Assembly (NCBI GenBank): GCA_945952045.1
Contig: CAMFHE010000001.1
Span: 324,041 to 388,040, forward strand
Reading direction: 5' to 3'
Length of the DNA: 64,000 bases
From: an uncultured Rhizobium sp.
Lineage (GTDB): Bacteria; Pseudomonadota; Alphaproteobacteria; Rhizobiales; Rhizobiaceae
Shown here in pieces: positions 44,763-52,709 of this stretch (positions are counted from its first letter, which is position 1; each line of letters starts with the position of its first letter). The notes beneath the pieces are model-generated. The model was given only the letters and a program-made list of their open reading frames with translations, did not search any database and was not told the DNA's origin. Both the position numbers and the translations under genes were made by a program.

Positions 44763-44780
44763 CTGACATTTAACTGACAT
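44763..44780. promoter_or_regulatory. Direct repeat CTGACAT-N4-CTGACAT, candidate TctD box
   Basis: Two identical 7-bp half-sites are spaced by TTAA, an 11-bp period as bound by OmpR/PhoB-type response regulators. On the minus strand TTGACGC lies just upstream and could serve as a -35 region for tctC. TctD, encoded at 45962, is the natural ligand. Confidence 0.5.
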
Positions 44781-44796
44781 GCGTCAATTGCGGGGC

Positions 44797-45876
44797 CTAT
44801 TGCAGGCGCAGGGCCGCATTCCAGCGCTCGATCAGCCGCGCGCGCTTGACCTGGTCGAGATAAACCATCAGGCCGGGGCTGACGGGAACGGGTTTTAGCT
44901 GTGCGCCGAGCAGGGCCTGCATGGTGAGCGCGGTGTTTTCGCCGGCGACTTCGGGGCTGACGGCAGGGATCTGCAGCTTGCTCGCAAGAATTTGCTGACC
45001 CTCGCGCGACATGAAGAATTCGAGATAGCGCCGCCCCAGTTCCGGTCGCGCCGCCGCCTGCGGCACCAGGCCGATGCGCGACATGACCACGGTATAATCC
45101 TTTGGCAGCACAATGCCGACATCCGGGTGACGCGAGGCCCAGTCGGCGGCATAAGAGCCGAGGATGTTATAGCCGAGCGTAAAACGCCCGTCGGCGACCC
45201 GTTCGAGGATTGCCTGGCTGGTCGAGTACAATTTGACGCCGGCATGCCCCATGGCCTGGATCACCGTCCAGATATCGCCGAACTGTTCCTGGTCACGGGC
45301 CATGAACAGGAAACCGACGCCGGAGCGCTCGATGTCATAGGTGCCGATGCGGCCGAAGACCTTGTCTCCCATCTCTTCGAGATAATCCACGAATTCCGCC
45401 CGCGTCGCCGGCGGCTTTCGCCCCTGAAAACTCGGCTTGTGGTAGACGAAGACCGCCGGCTCGAAAGTCAGCGCATAGGCGGTGTTTCGCCAATTGGCCC
45501 AGGCCGGCCAGCGGCTGCTGAGCGGCATGTCGGAGCGCTGCGCATAGCCGTCATTGGAAAGCTTCACCTGCAGGTCCATGGCCGAGGAAAAGGCGAAATC
45601 CGCCGTCTTGCCGCCCGCATCCGTCTCCTTGACGATACGGTCGTAGATCTCGCCGGTCAGCATATCCTCGTAATTGACCGCCACATCCGGGTTGGCCGCC
45701 TGGAACCCCTCGATCATCGGCTTGGCCAGCGGCTCGTCGAGCGAGGAATAGACGGTGATGATCGCCGCATGCTCGTCACCCGAGCGCGCCGGAAAGAAGA
45801 CGGGCGCCGCGCGCGCGGCCGAGAGGGAAAGACAGGCCGCAAACCCGGCGGCAAGACAAGCGGGAAAAAGACGCAT
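44797..45876 (-). CDS. Extracytoplasmic substrate-binding protein linked to TctDE
   Basis: This 359-residue protein has a signal peptide (residues 1-23, ending ARA). An iron/phosphoglycerate-type binding-protein fold follows, with IITVYSSLDEPLAKPMIEGF near residue 39 and VVMSRIGLVPQAAARPELG near residue 265. No permease or ATPase genes adjoin it. It is divergent from the two-component genes tctDE, 85 bases away. It may present a carboxylate ligand to the TctE sensor, as PgtC-like proteins do, rather than serve an importer. That role is inference. Confidence 0.8.
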   Translation of the reverse strand: MRLFPACLAAGFAACLSLSAARAAPVFFPARSGDEHAAIITVYSSLDEPLAKPMIEGFQAANPDVAVNYEDMLTGEIYDRIVKETDAGGKTADFAFSSAMDLQVKLSNDGYAQRSDMPLSSRWPAWANWRNTAYALTFEPAVFVYHKPSFQGRKPPATRAEFVDYLEEMGDKVFGRIGTYDIERSGVGFLFMARDQEQFGDIWTVIQAMGHAGVKLYSTSQAILERVADGRFTLGYNILGSYAADWASRHPDVGIVLPKDYTVVMSRIGLVPQAAARPELGRRYLEFFMSREGQQILASKLQIPAVSPEVAGENTALTMQALLGAQLKPVPVSPGLMVYLDQVKRARLIERWNAALRLQ

Positions 45877-45961
45877 CCCCCATCATGCCGAAGCCGCCCG
45901 CTGTTCACAAGGCCGCTGGCGGCCGTTAGGGTGCGGTTACGAAACGGCGGGAGAAGGTGGC

Positions 45962-46660
45962 TTGCGGCTTTTGCTGGTAGAGGACAATGAGGCGCTGGCG
46001 GAAGGGTTGATCGCTATCCTCAAGGGCAGCGGTTATGCGCTGGACTGGGTGTCGGACGGGGCTTCGGCGCTGGCGGCCCTGTCGACCGAGCGCTTCGATC
46101 TCGTCGTCCTCGATCTCAACCTGCCGGAAATCGACGGGCTCGACGTTCTGAAGACGATTCGCGGACGGCAGAACCGAACGGCGGTGCTGATCCTCACTGC
46201 GCGCGGCGCGCCGGAAGAGCGGGTGCGCGGGCTCGATCTCGGTGCGGATGACTATCTGACCAAGCCGTTCGATATCGGCGAATTCGAGGCGCGCATCCGC
46301 GTGCTCCTGCGCCGGCAGGCGGGGCATCGTGCCTCCAGCGTCACCTTCGGGCGGGTGACGCTGGATCTCAACTCGCGCACCTTCTCAGTCGGCGACCAGC
46401 CCATCGATATTCCCGCCCGCGAGGTGGCGCTGCTGGAAACCCTGTTCCTGCGCGCCGGCAAGGTGGTCGCCAAGGAGGCGATCATGCAATCGCTGACCGG
46501 TTTCGACGAGGATCTGAGCGCCAATGCCATCGAGCAATATGTCAGCCGGTTGCGCCGTCGCCTCGCCCCCCACGGGCTGACCGTCAAGACCGCGCGCGGC
46601 ATCGGTTATTATCTCGACCGGCTGGCGGAAAGTGGCGAGGAGGGCTTGGCCCCGGCATGA
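45962..46660 (+). CDS. tctD: Two-component response regulator, OmpR/PhoB family (TctD-like)
   Basis: This 232-residue protein has a receiver domain with phosphoacceptor Asp51 (FDLVVLDLNLPEIDG), acidic pair VEDNE and Lys in ADDYLTKPF near residue 101. A C-terminal winged helix covers about 130-225 (ANAIEQYVSRLRRRL). The start is TTG at 45962 with GAGAAGG upstream; the open frame reaching back into the divergent gene was rejected. Its stop overlaps tctE (ATGA). It probably activates tctCBA in response to tricarboxylates. Confidence 0.92.
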   Translation: MRLLLVEDNEALAEGLIAILKGSGYALDWVSDGASALAALSTERFDLVVLDLNLPEIDGLDVLKTIRGRQNRTAVLILTARGAPEERVRGLDLGADDYLTKPFDIGEFEARIRVLLRRQAGHRASSVTFGRVTLDLNSRTFSVGDQPIDIPAREVALLETLFLRAGKVVAKEAIMQSLTGFDEDLSANAIEQYVSRLRRRLAPHGLTVKTARGIGYYLDRLAESGEEGLAPA

Positions 46661-48057
46661 TTCTGACGCCCCGCCATTCGCTGCGCCGCCGCCTGCTTGG
46701 CTGGCTTTTGATTTCCACCGCAATCATCGGCACGCTGGCGCTGTTCGATACCTGGGCGGAGGCGGTGAAGACGGCGAATGCGGTCTCCGACCGGGTTCTG
46801 GCCGGTTCGGCGCTGGCGATTGCCGAGCGGGTCGTCGTGGCCGAGGACGGGTCGCTTGAGGTCGACATTCCCTATGTAGCGCTGGAAATGCTGACCTCGG
46901 CGGCGCAGGATCGTGTCTTCTACCGCGTCGACGGGCCGCCGGGCAATTTCATCACCGGCTATCAATCGCTACCGGGCATTGCCTTCAAGCCCGGGCAGGC
47001 GACTGCCTTCGAGGATGCGGTGTTTCGTGGCGAACCGATCAGGGTCGCGGCGCTGCAGCGTTCGGCCTCGACCGGCATTTCCTCGGTGCCCTTCGTCGTC
47101 ACCGTCGCCGAAACCACGGTGGCGCGCCGGCAGTTGACCCGCGCCATCCTGCTGCGTTCGGCCCTGCGCCTCGCGATGATGATTGCCGGGGCTGCCGTCA
47201 TTGTCTGGATTGCAGTGACGATCTCGCTGCGGCCGCTGAGCCGGTTAGGCGCGGCGATTGCCGAACGCAATCCTGACGATCTCCAGCCGATCCGCGAGGA
47301 TGTGCCGCGCGAAGTGGAAGGGTTGGTCGAGCGCTTCAATTCCTTCATGGTTCGGCTTGGCACGGCCATCGAGGCGTTGCGGCATTTCACCGGCAATGCC
47401 AGCCATCAATTGCGCACGCCGCTCGCCGTCATCCGCACCCAACTTGCGCTTGTCGGCCGCGCCGCGACGCTGGAGGAAGCGCGCGAGGCGGCGCGCAAGG
47501 GTGATGAGGCGGTGGCGCGTGCCGAGCGCGTGCTGGCGCAGTTCCTCACGCTTGCCCGCCTCAACGCCGCCTCGCGCGAGATGACGATGCCGGCTGCCCT
47601 CGACCTGTTGCGCCTTTCCCAGGAAATCACCGCCGATCATGTGCCCGCCGCCGCTGCCGCCGGTATCGATCTCGGCTTCGAGGGGGAGGAGGCGGCATGG
47701 GTGACGGGCGAGGCGCTTCTGCTGGGCGAACTGGTGAAAAACCTCGTCGAAAACGCCATCGCCTATGCCGGGCGCGGGGCAGAGGTCACCGTCCGGGTGG
47801 CGGCCTCAAGCGAAGGCGTGAGGCTTGAGGTCGAGGACAACGGCCCCGGCATCCCCCTGGAAAAACGCGCCGAGGTGATGCAGCGTTTCGTGCGAGGCGA
47901 ACGTGAACGGGCGTTTGGCACCGGTCTCGGCCTGCCGATCGTCGAAGAGATCGCCGGTCTCTACGATGCGGTCGTCACGCTTGAGGATGGCGTCGGCGGC
48001 AGGGGCCTGAAAGTCTGCGTCGTTTTTCCCGCCGTGACGACCGAAGGCGATAGCTAA
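46657..48057 (+). CDS. tctE: Sensor histidine kinase (TctE-like)
   Basis: This 466-residue membrane kinase has a first helix near residues 10-30, a periplasmic 2CSK-type sensor domain to about 165, and a second helix near 170-192. The H-box is GNASHQLRTPLAV with His250. The ATPase boxes are KNLVENAIAYAG, VEDNGPGIP and GTGLGLPIVEEI. It phosphorylates TctD when carboxylate or the bound periplasmic protein is sensed. Its stop lies 3 bases from that of the convergent dhaL gene. Confidence 0.93.
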   Translation: MILTPRHSLRRRLLGWLLISTAIIGTLALFDTWAEAVKTANAVSDRVLAGSALAIAERVVVAEDGSLEVDIPYVALEMLTSAAQDRVFYRVDGPPGNFITGYQSLPGIAFKPGQATAFEDAVFRGEPIRVAALQRSASTGISSVPFVVTVAETTVARRQLTRAILLRSALRLAMMIAGAAVIVWIAVTISLRPLSRLGAAIAERNPDDLQPIREDVPREVEGLVERFNSFMVRLGTAIEALRHFTGNASHQLRTPLAVIRTQLALVGRAATLEEAREAARKGDEAVARAERVLAQFLTLARLNAASREMTMPAALDLLRLSQEITADHVPAAAAAGIDLGFEGEEAAWVTGEALLLGELVKNLVENAIAYAGRGAEVTVRVAASSEGVRLEVEDNGPGIPLEKRAEVMQRFVRGERERAFGTGLGLPIVEEIAGLYDAVVTLEDGVGGRGLKVCVVFPAVTTEGDS

Positions 48058-48060
48058 ACC

Positions 48061-48702
48061 CTAGGCGGCCAGCGTATCGCGCATGGCGCGCAGGATGATG
48101 ACGGTGGAGGCCGCGCCCGGATCGACATGGCCGAGCGAGCGTTCGCCAAGCCGCGCGGCGCGGCCGCGCGCGGCGACCATCGAGCGCGTCGCCTTGGCGC
48201 CGGCCTCGGCCGCTTCCACGATCCTTGCCCACATAGTCGCGGCATCGGCGCCGCGTTCGCGCGCTTCGGTCGCCGCTTCCGCTGCCGGAATCCAGGCGTC
48301 GAGCATGGTCTTGTCGCCGCGCTGGCCCTTGCCGCGCTCGCGAATACCCATGGTCATCGCCTCGACGATCTCAGCCTGGGCTGCGACACTCAAGGTCTCG
48401 TGCAGCTTCATCGCCTGCGCGGCGCGACGAAAGGCGGTGGCGTAGAGCGGACCGGTGGAAGCGCCGACGGCATCCAGGAATGCGCTTGCCGCGGCCTTGA
48501 ACAGGTCGGCTGGCGGCGTCGCTTGCGGGTCGAGGCCGCCAAGCGCCGTGGTGACGGCCGCAAAGCCGAGCGACATGGTAATGCCGTGATCGGCATCGCC
48601 AATGGCGCCGTCCAGATCGGACAGCCGGTCCTTCTCCGCGTCGATATCGGCGGAAATCCGCTGGAACATCCGGCAGATGCTCCGTGCAGCCTCATGCGAC
48701 AT
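48061..48702 (-). CDS. dhaL: Dihydroxyacetone/ketose kinase subunit DhaL (second copy)
   Basis: This 213-residue all-helical protein has the ADP-Mg binding motif AIGDADHGITMSLGF near residue 34. GASTGPLYATAF follows near residue 80, GDKTMLDAW near 128 and ARGRAARLGERSLGHVDPGA at the C-terminus. These are the DhaL nucleotide-site loops. It supplies the phosphate to the ketose bound by DhaK. No DhaM-type PTS gene is nearby, so ATP is the likely donor. It follows the regulator-DhaK fusion by 20 bases and surely works with it. Confidence 0.9.
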   Translation of the reverse strand: MSHEAARSICRMFQRISADIDAEKDRLSDLDGAIGDADHGITMSLGFAAVTTALGGLDPQATPPADLFKAAASAFLDAVGASTGPLYATAFRRAAQAMKLHETLSVAAQAEIVEAMTMGIRERGKGQRGDKTMLDAWIPAAEAATEARERGADAATMWARIVEAAEAGAKATRSMVAARGRAARLGERSLGHVDPGAASTVIILRAMRDTLAA

Positions 48703-48722
48703 TCATGTCCTCCCGCATGCCC

Positions 48723-50816
48723 TCACCCGACCCGCAGAAACGCCGTGTCGCACGGGTGGTGAAGAAGATCGTTCAATTCCGCATCGAGATGCAAGATCGA
48801 AATGGACGCACCCGCCATGTCCAGCGAGGTGCAATAATGGCCGATCCAGTTGGCCTCGATGCGGATATCCTTGGCCGCCAGACGTTGCTCGACCCGGCGG
48901 AAGAGGATGTAAAGCTCCATCAGCGGCGTCGCGCCGAAGGAATTGACCAGCACCGCCACCCGGTCGCCTGAAACCGCGTTCATTTCGGCAAAAATACGGT
49001 CCATGATGCGGTCGGTGACTTCGTCGGCGGTCATCATCCGGTCGCGGGAGACGCCACGCTCGCCATGGATGCCCATGCCGATTTCCATCTCGTCCGGGCC
49101 GATCTCGAAATTGTGCCGCCGCGTCTGCGGTAGCGAGCAGGGCTCCAGCGCCACGCCGATGGTGAAGGTACGGGCATTGGCCTTGCGCGTGACGGCCTCG
49201 CATTCGTCGAGCGACAGGCCACGGTCGCAGGCGGCGCCCGCGATCTTGAAGACGAAGAAATTGCCGGCGACGCCGCGCCGTCCCTCGCGGTCCTCCAGCG
49301 AGGAGGAGGCGATATCGTCGGTGGTCAGAACGGTGCGAACCTCGATCTGCTCGTCTTCGGCGGCCATTTCCGCCGCCATCTCGAAATTCATCACGTCGCC
49401 GGCATAGTTGCCGTAGACGTAGAGCACGCCCTTGCCGCCGGAGGCCGCGCGCGTGCAATCGAGGATGGGGGCAGGGGGCGGCGAGGAAAAGATGTTGCCG
49501 ATCGCCACCGCATCCGCCAGCCCCTTGCCGACATAACCGACGAAGCAGGGCTCATGCCCGGTGCCGCCGCCGATGACGAGGCCGACCTTGCCTTCGCGCG
49601 GGCCGTTGCGGGCAACGAGCGCCCGGCTGGAGCCGTTGACCGGCGCGAGATAATTCCCATGCGCCTTGAGGATGCCCTGCAGCAATTCCTCGACGACATT
49701 GTCGGGATTGTTGAGGAATTTCTTGATCTGCGTACGGAAATTGTTGGGGTTGGCGGCGGTATTTTCGCTGCGGGCCCGCTGGCGTGGATCGGCAATCGTG
49801 ACACCCTCGGCATTGAGGATGCCTTGCCCGGTCGCCGCATCGGTGATCAGCACGTTGATATAGCCGCCGCGAAGCGCTGCCAGGATCGCCGGAACCTTGT
49901 CGAAACCGCCAGCGACCGCAATACGCGTGCCGATGGTGCGCAGCTTGTCGAGCGACAGGCCGATGGTGCGGCCGTCGAGCGGCCCCGACACCACCTGGCC
50001 CATTGCATCGATGAAGCGGCCGGCGACGACCCCGACCGCACCTTTCGACAGATAATCCTGGATCGAGACGGATTCGAAAAAACCGCTGGTGTGGATGGTC
50101 GAGTTGGGGCGCAGCGAGGAAACGCCGAAGATCGCCTTGTTGGATTGCGACAGCGCACCGAACTGGTCGCCGATCAGCGCCTCGTCGAGCAGGGCGGAGC
50201 GAACCGCGCTGCTGGACACGATGGCCGGCGCGGTGATGGTGATCAGCTTCGCACCAATTGCATTGGCGAAGGCGAAGGCGCATCGCTCGGGCGTATAGGA
50301 GAAGCTGGCGCGGGTGCCGCCGGTCGCCTGCACGACGGTCACGTCCTGCAGGTTGGATATCGACAGGTTCTCGGCAATCGCCAGCGTCGTGCGCCCCCAG
50401 GCGACGGTCAGCGTATCTCCGGATTTGATCAGCTTGGCGAGCGCCTGCGCGCCGGCCTTGCCGAGCCGGTCGATCAGCGGCTCCTTGCCGTCATCATTGG
50501 GAACGACGTAGCAATCCTGCAGGTGGAAATGCCGTTTCAGCTCCTGAGCGATGGTGATCGAGCTCAAGCGGGAAGGTTCAAGCGAGATATTGACGATGCC
50601 GCGGCTGCGGGCGTCGGCGAGATAGCTGTTCACCGTGGCGCGCGAAATGCCCATGATTTCGGCGATTTCGCTCTGGGTGCGCCCATCCTCGTAATAAAGC
50701 CAGCACGCCCAGACGTAGGGGTCGTCGCCATAGCGCAAGGGAATGACGTCGGCGGCCTCCGGCGGCGCGCTGGCGCTTTGTCCCGTTTTACCGGCCGTCG
50801 AAGTCTTGGGCGCCAT
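48723..50816 (-). CDS. Fusion of a SorC-type sugar-binding transcriptional regulator with DhaK kinase subunit
   Basis: This 697-residue protein joins two complete domains. Residues about 25-345 are a SorC/DeoR-like regulator, with a helix-turn-helix (RTQSEIAEIMGISRATVNSY, about 46-65) and a sugar-phosphate-binding domain (KSGDTLTVAWGRTTLAIAEN; GRFIDAMGQVV). Residues about 355-697 are DhaK, with VIGGGTGHEPCFVGYVGKG, YVYGNYAGDVMNFEMA and the substrate-binding His584 in MGIHGERGVS. It would bind DNA and also carry the ketose covalently for DhaL. It starts its own transcription unit, after the terminator at 50902-50941. Such fusions occur in rhizobial annotations as I recall, but I know of no characterised example. 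Confidence 0.9.
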   Translation of the reverse strand: MAPKTSTAGKTGQSASAPPEAADVIPLRYGDDPYVWACWLYYEDGRTQSEIAEIMGISRATVNSYLADARSRGIVNISLEPSRLSSITIAQELKRHFHLQDCYVVPNDDGKEPLIDRLGKAGAQALAKLIKSGDTLTVAWGRTTLAIAENLSISNLQDVTVVQATGGTRASFSYTPERCAFAFANAIGAKLITITAPAIVSSSAVRSALLDEALIGDQFGALSQSNKAIFGVSSLRPNSTIHTSGFFESVSIQDYLSKGAVGVVAGRFIDAMGQVVSGPLDGRTIGLSLDKLRTIGTRIAVAGGFDKVPAILAALRGGYINVLITDAATGQGILNAEGVTIADPRQRARSENTAANPNNFRTQIKKFLNNPDNVVEELLQGILKAHGNYLAPVNGSSRALVARNGPREGKVGLVIGGGTGHEPCFVGYVGKGLADAVAIGNIFSSPPPAPILDCTRAASGGKGVLYVYGNYAGDVMNFEMAAEMAAEDEQIEVRTVLTTDDIASSSLEDREGRRGVAGNFFVFKIAGAACDRGLSLDECEAVTRKANARTFTIGVALEPCSLPQTRRHNFEIGPDEMEIGMGIHGERGVSRDRMMTADEVTDRIMDRIFAEMNAVSGDRVAVLVNSFGATPLMELYILFRRVEQRLAAKDIRIEANWIGHYCTSLDMAGASISILHLDAELNDLLHHPCDTAFLRVG

Positions 50817-50901
50817 GGATACCTGCTGTTGTCGATTGCGTCAGGAACATGAAGGCAAGGGCGGTGCTTTTGCAATATCCCCGGGGCAAGTCTTGCCTGC
50901 A

Positions 50902-50941
50902 AAAACAACGAAGACGGCGGCCGGAACCGGCGCCGTCTTCG
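50902..50941 (-). terminator. Strong intrinsic terminator ending the rbs-dha operon
   Basis: CGAAGACGGCG and CGCCGTCTTCG form a perfect 11-bp stem, extended inside by CCGG-AA-CCGG. On the minus strand TTGTTTTTG follows. It lies about 34 bases past the dhaL stop and separates that operon from the regulator-kinase fusion gene. Confidence 0.85.
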
Positions 50942-50974
50942 CTGGGGAGGATCGGGAAAGGTCTTCCCGACGGA

Positions 50975-51616
50975 TTATTGCAGGCGCTGCGCGGCGCCTT
51001 GCGAAAGCTCCTTCAGGATGATGGCGCAAGACGTCGCGCCGGCATCGAGAACGCCGAGCGAACGCTCGCCGAGGCGGCTGGCGCGGCCGATCTTGGCAAC
51101 GAGATCGATGGTCGAATCGCGGCCCTTTTCAGCGGCTGCGACCAGCGCATCGAGCGCTTCGCCGAATGACTTGCCCCCGGCAATCGCCGCGTCGAAGGCT
51201 TCGACTGCCGGCACGAAGGTGTCGAGCAGCGTCTTGTCGCCGACTTTCGCGGAGCCAATCGACTGGATGCCTTCGAGGCCGGCATGCAGCATCGTGCTGA
51301 AGGTCGCAGGGTCGATGGCGTCTACGCCCTCGATCTTCTCGGCGAATTCAGTGAACATCACGCCGTAGAGCGGACCCATCGAGCCGCCGATCTCGGTCAT
51401 CAGCACAGTGCCGAGCGTATCGAGCGACTGCGACAGCGGCAGGTTCTTGCCGGCGAGACGCTCCGCCGCCATGCCAAAACCCTTGGCCATGTTGACGCCG
51501 TGGTCGCCGTCGCCGATCTTGCCATCGATTTCAGAGAGATAGGCGCGGTTCTCGACGATGCGTTCGGCCATGGAGAGCACGATCGCGCCGGCGTCGGCAT
51601 TGTTGAAAGTCTGCAT
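50975..51616 (-). CDS. dhaL: Dihydroxyacetone/ketose kinase subunit DhaL (first copy)
   Basis: This 213-residue DhaL protein has KIGDGDHGVNMAKGF near residue 32, GGSMGPLYGVMF near residue 77 and GDKTLLDTFVPA near residue 124. The C-terminus has IGRASRLGERSLGVLDAGA. The ATG at 51616 has AAAGGA 8 bases upstream; the ATG at 51625 directly abuts it. It follows dhaK by about 15 bases and ends the importer operon. It phosphorylates the DhaK-bound ketose, probably with ATP. Confidence 0.9.
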   Translation of the reverse strand: MQTFNNADAGAIVLSMAERIVENRAYLSEIDGKIGDGDHGVNMAKGFGMAAERLAGKNLPLSQSLDTLGTVLMTEIGGSMGPLYGVMFTEFAEKIEGVDAIDPATFSTMLHAGLEGIQSIGSAKVGDKTLLDTFVPAVEAFDAAIAGGKSFGEALDALVAAAEKGRDSTIDLVAKIGRASRLGERSLGVLDAGATSCAIILKELSQGAAQRLQ

Positions 51617-51631
51617 GGGCCTCATCCTTTC

Positions 51632-52624
51632 TCAGAGCAGCGTCGTGCAGCGCACGTCGACATCGAGCAGTGTCTTCAGTTCGTCGTCCAGCGCCAGCAC
51701 GGTCAGCGTCGCGCCGACCATTTCCAGGGAGGTGAAGTAGTTGCCGATATAGGTCTTGTGGATCTTCAGGCCGCGCTTGACGATCTCGCTCTCGACAGTG
51801 TCGTTGAGGATGTAGAGCTCGTTGAGCGGGGTAGCACCCAGGCCGGAGAGCAGCACGGCGACTTCGGTGCCGGGGGCCAGGTTGTGGTCGTCGAGGACGA
51901 TCTGGCACATGTCCTTGGCGACCTCATCGGCCGTCTTCAGGGCTTCGACGCGCACGCCGGGTTCGCCGTGATGGCCGATGCCGACTTCCATCGTGCCGGG
52001 CTCGATCTGGAAATTCGGATGGCCAACGGCCGGCAGCGTGCAGGGGCCGAGGCCGACGCCGATCGAGCGGCAATTGTCGATGGCACGCTGGGCGGTGACG
52101 CGCACCTCTTCGAGGCTGGCGCCGGTCGCGGCCTTGGCGCCGCCGATCTTCCACATGAAGATCTCGCCGGCGACACCGCGACGCTTTTCGCGCTCGGAGA
52201 TCGGCGCGGAGCAGACGTCGTCATTGGCGACCACCGTCGCCACCTCGATGCCATCCTTGGCGGCGAGCTTGATCGCCATCTTCACGTTCATGTTGTCGCC
52301 GGCATAATTGCCGTAGAGCACGATGACGCCCTTGCCGCCATTGGCTTCGCGGATGGCATCGTGAAAACTCTTGGCGGTCGGCGACGAGAAGAGTTCGCCG
52401 ACGGCGACCGCATCGAGCATGTTCTTGCCGGTATAGCCGATGAAGGCCGGCTCATGGCCCGAGCCGCCGCCGGTGACGACGCCGACCCGGCCGGCATGCG
52501 GCGCATCCTTGGCGACGACGACGCGCGGATTTTCCGCCAGGCGCACGATATCGGAATGGGCCTTGACGAAACCCTTGACCGTATCTTCGACTACGAGGTC
52601 GGGATTGTTGGTGAAACGTTGCAT
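51632..52624 (-). CDS. dhaK: Dihydroxyacetone/ketose kinase subunit DhaK (stand-alone)
   Basis: This 330-residue DhaK has VTGGGSGHEPAFIGYTGKN near residue 50, VLYGNYAGDNMNVKMA near residue 100, and the covalent substrate-binding His in GIGHHGEPGVR (His218/His219). It shares layout with the DhaK half of the fusion but lacks any DNA-binding part. It binds dihydroxyacetone or a similar ketose such as erythrulose as a hemiaminal. Its place beside a polyol dehydrogenase and a sugar importer favours a C4 or related ketose over free dihydroxyacetone; that is inference. Confidence 0.9.
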   Translation of the reverse strand: MQRFTNNPDLVVEDTVKGFVKAHSDIVRLAENPRVVVAKDAPHAGRVGVVTGGGSGHEPAFIGYTGKNMLDAVAVGELFSSPTAKSFHDAIREANGGKGVIVLYGNYAGDNMNVKMAIKLAAKDGIEVATVVANDDVCSAPISEREKRRGVAGEIFMWKIGGAKAATGASLEEVRVTAQRAIDNCRSIGVGLGPCTLPAVGHPNFQIEPGTMEVGIGHHGEPGVRVEALKTADEVAKDMCQIVLDDHNLAPGTEVAVLLSGLGATPLNELYILNDTVESEIVKRGLKIHKTYIGNYFTSLEMVGATLTVLALDDELKTLLDVDVRCTTLL

Positions 52625-52709
52625 GGAAAATTCCTTCCCGAATGCGCTAGCGCCTTGTTTCGTCGCAATTTGCTGACCCAAAACCGCAGCGCACTTTTGC
52701 TGAAATTGC

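Noticed and set aside
50975..51616. A PTS-dependent dihydroxyacetone kinase (DhaM partner)
   Set aside because: No DhaM, HPr or EI-like gene lies in the locus, so ATP is the simpler donor for both DhaL proteins.
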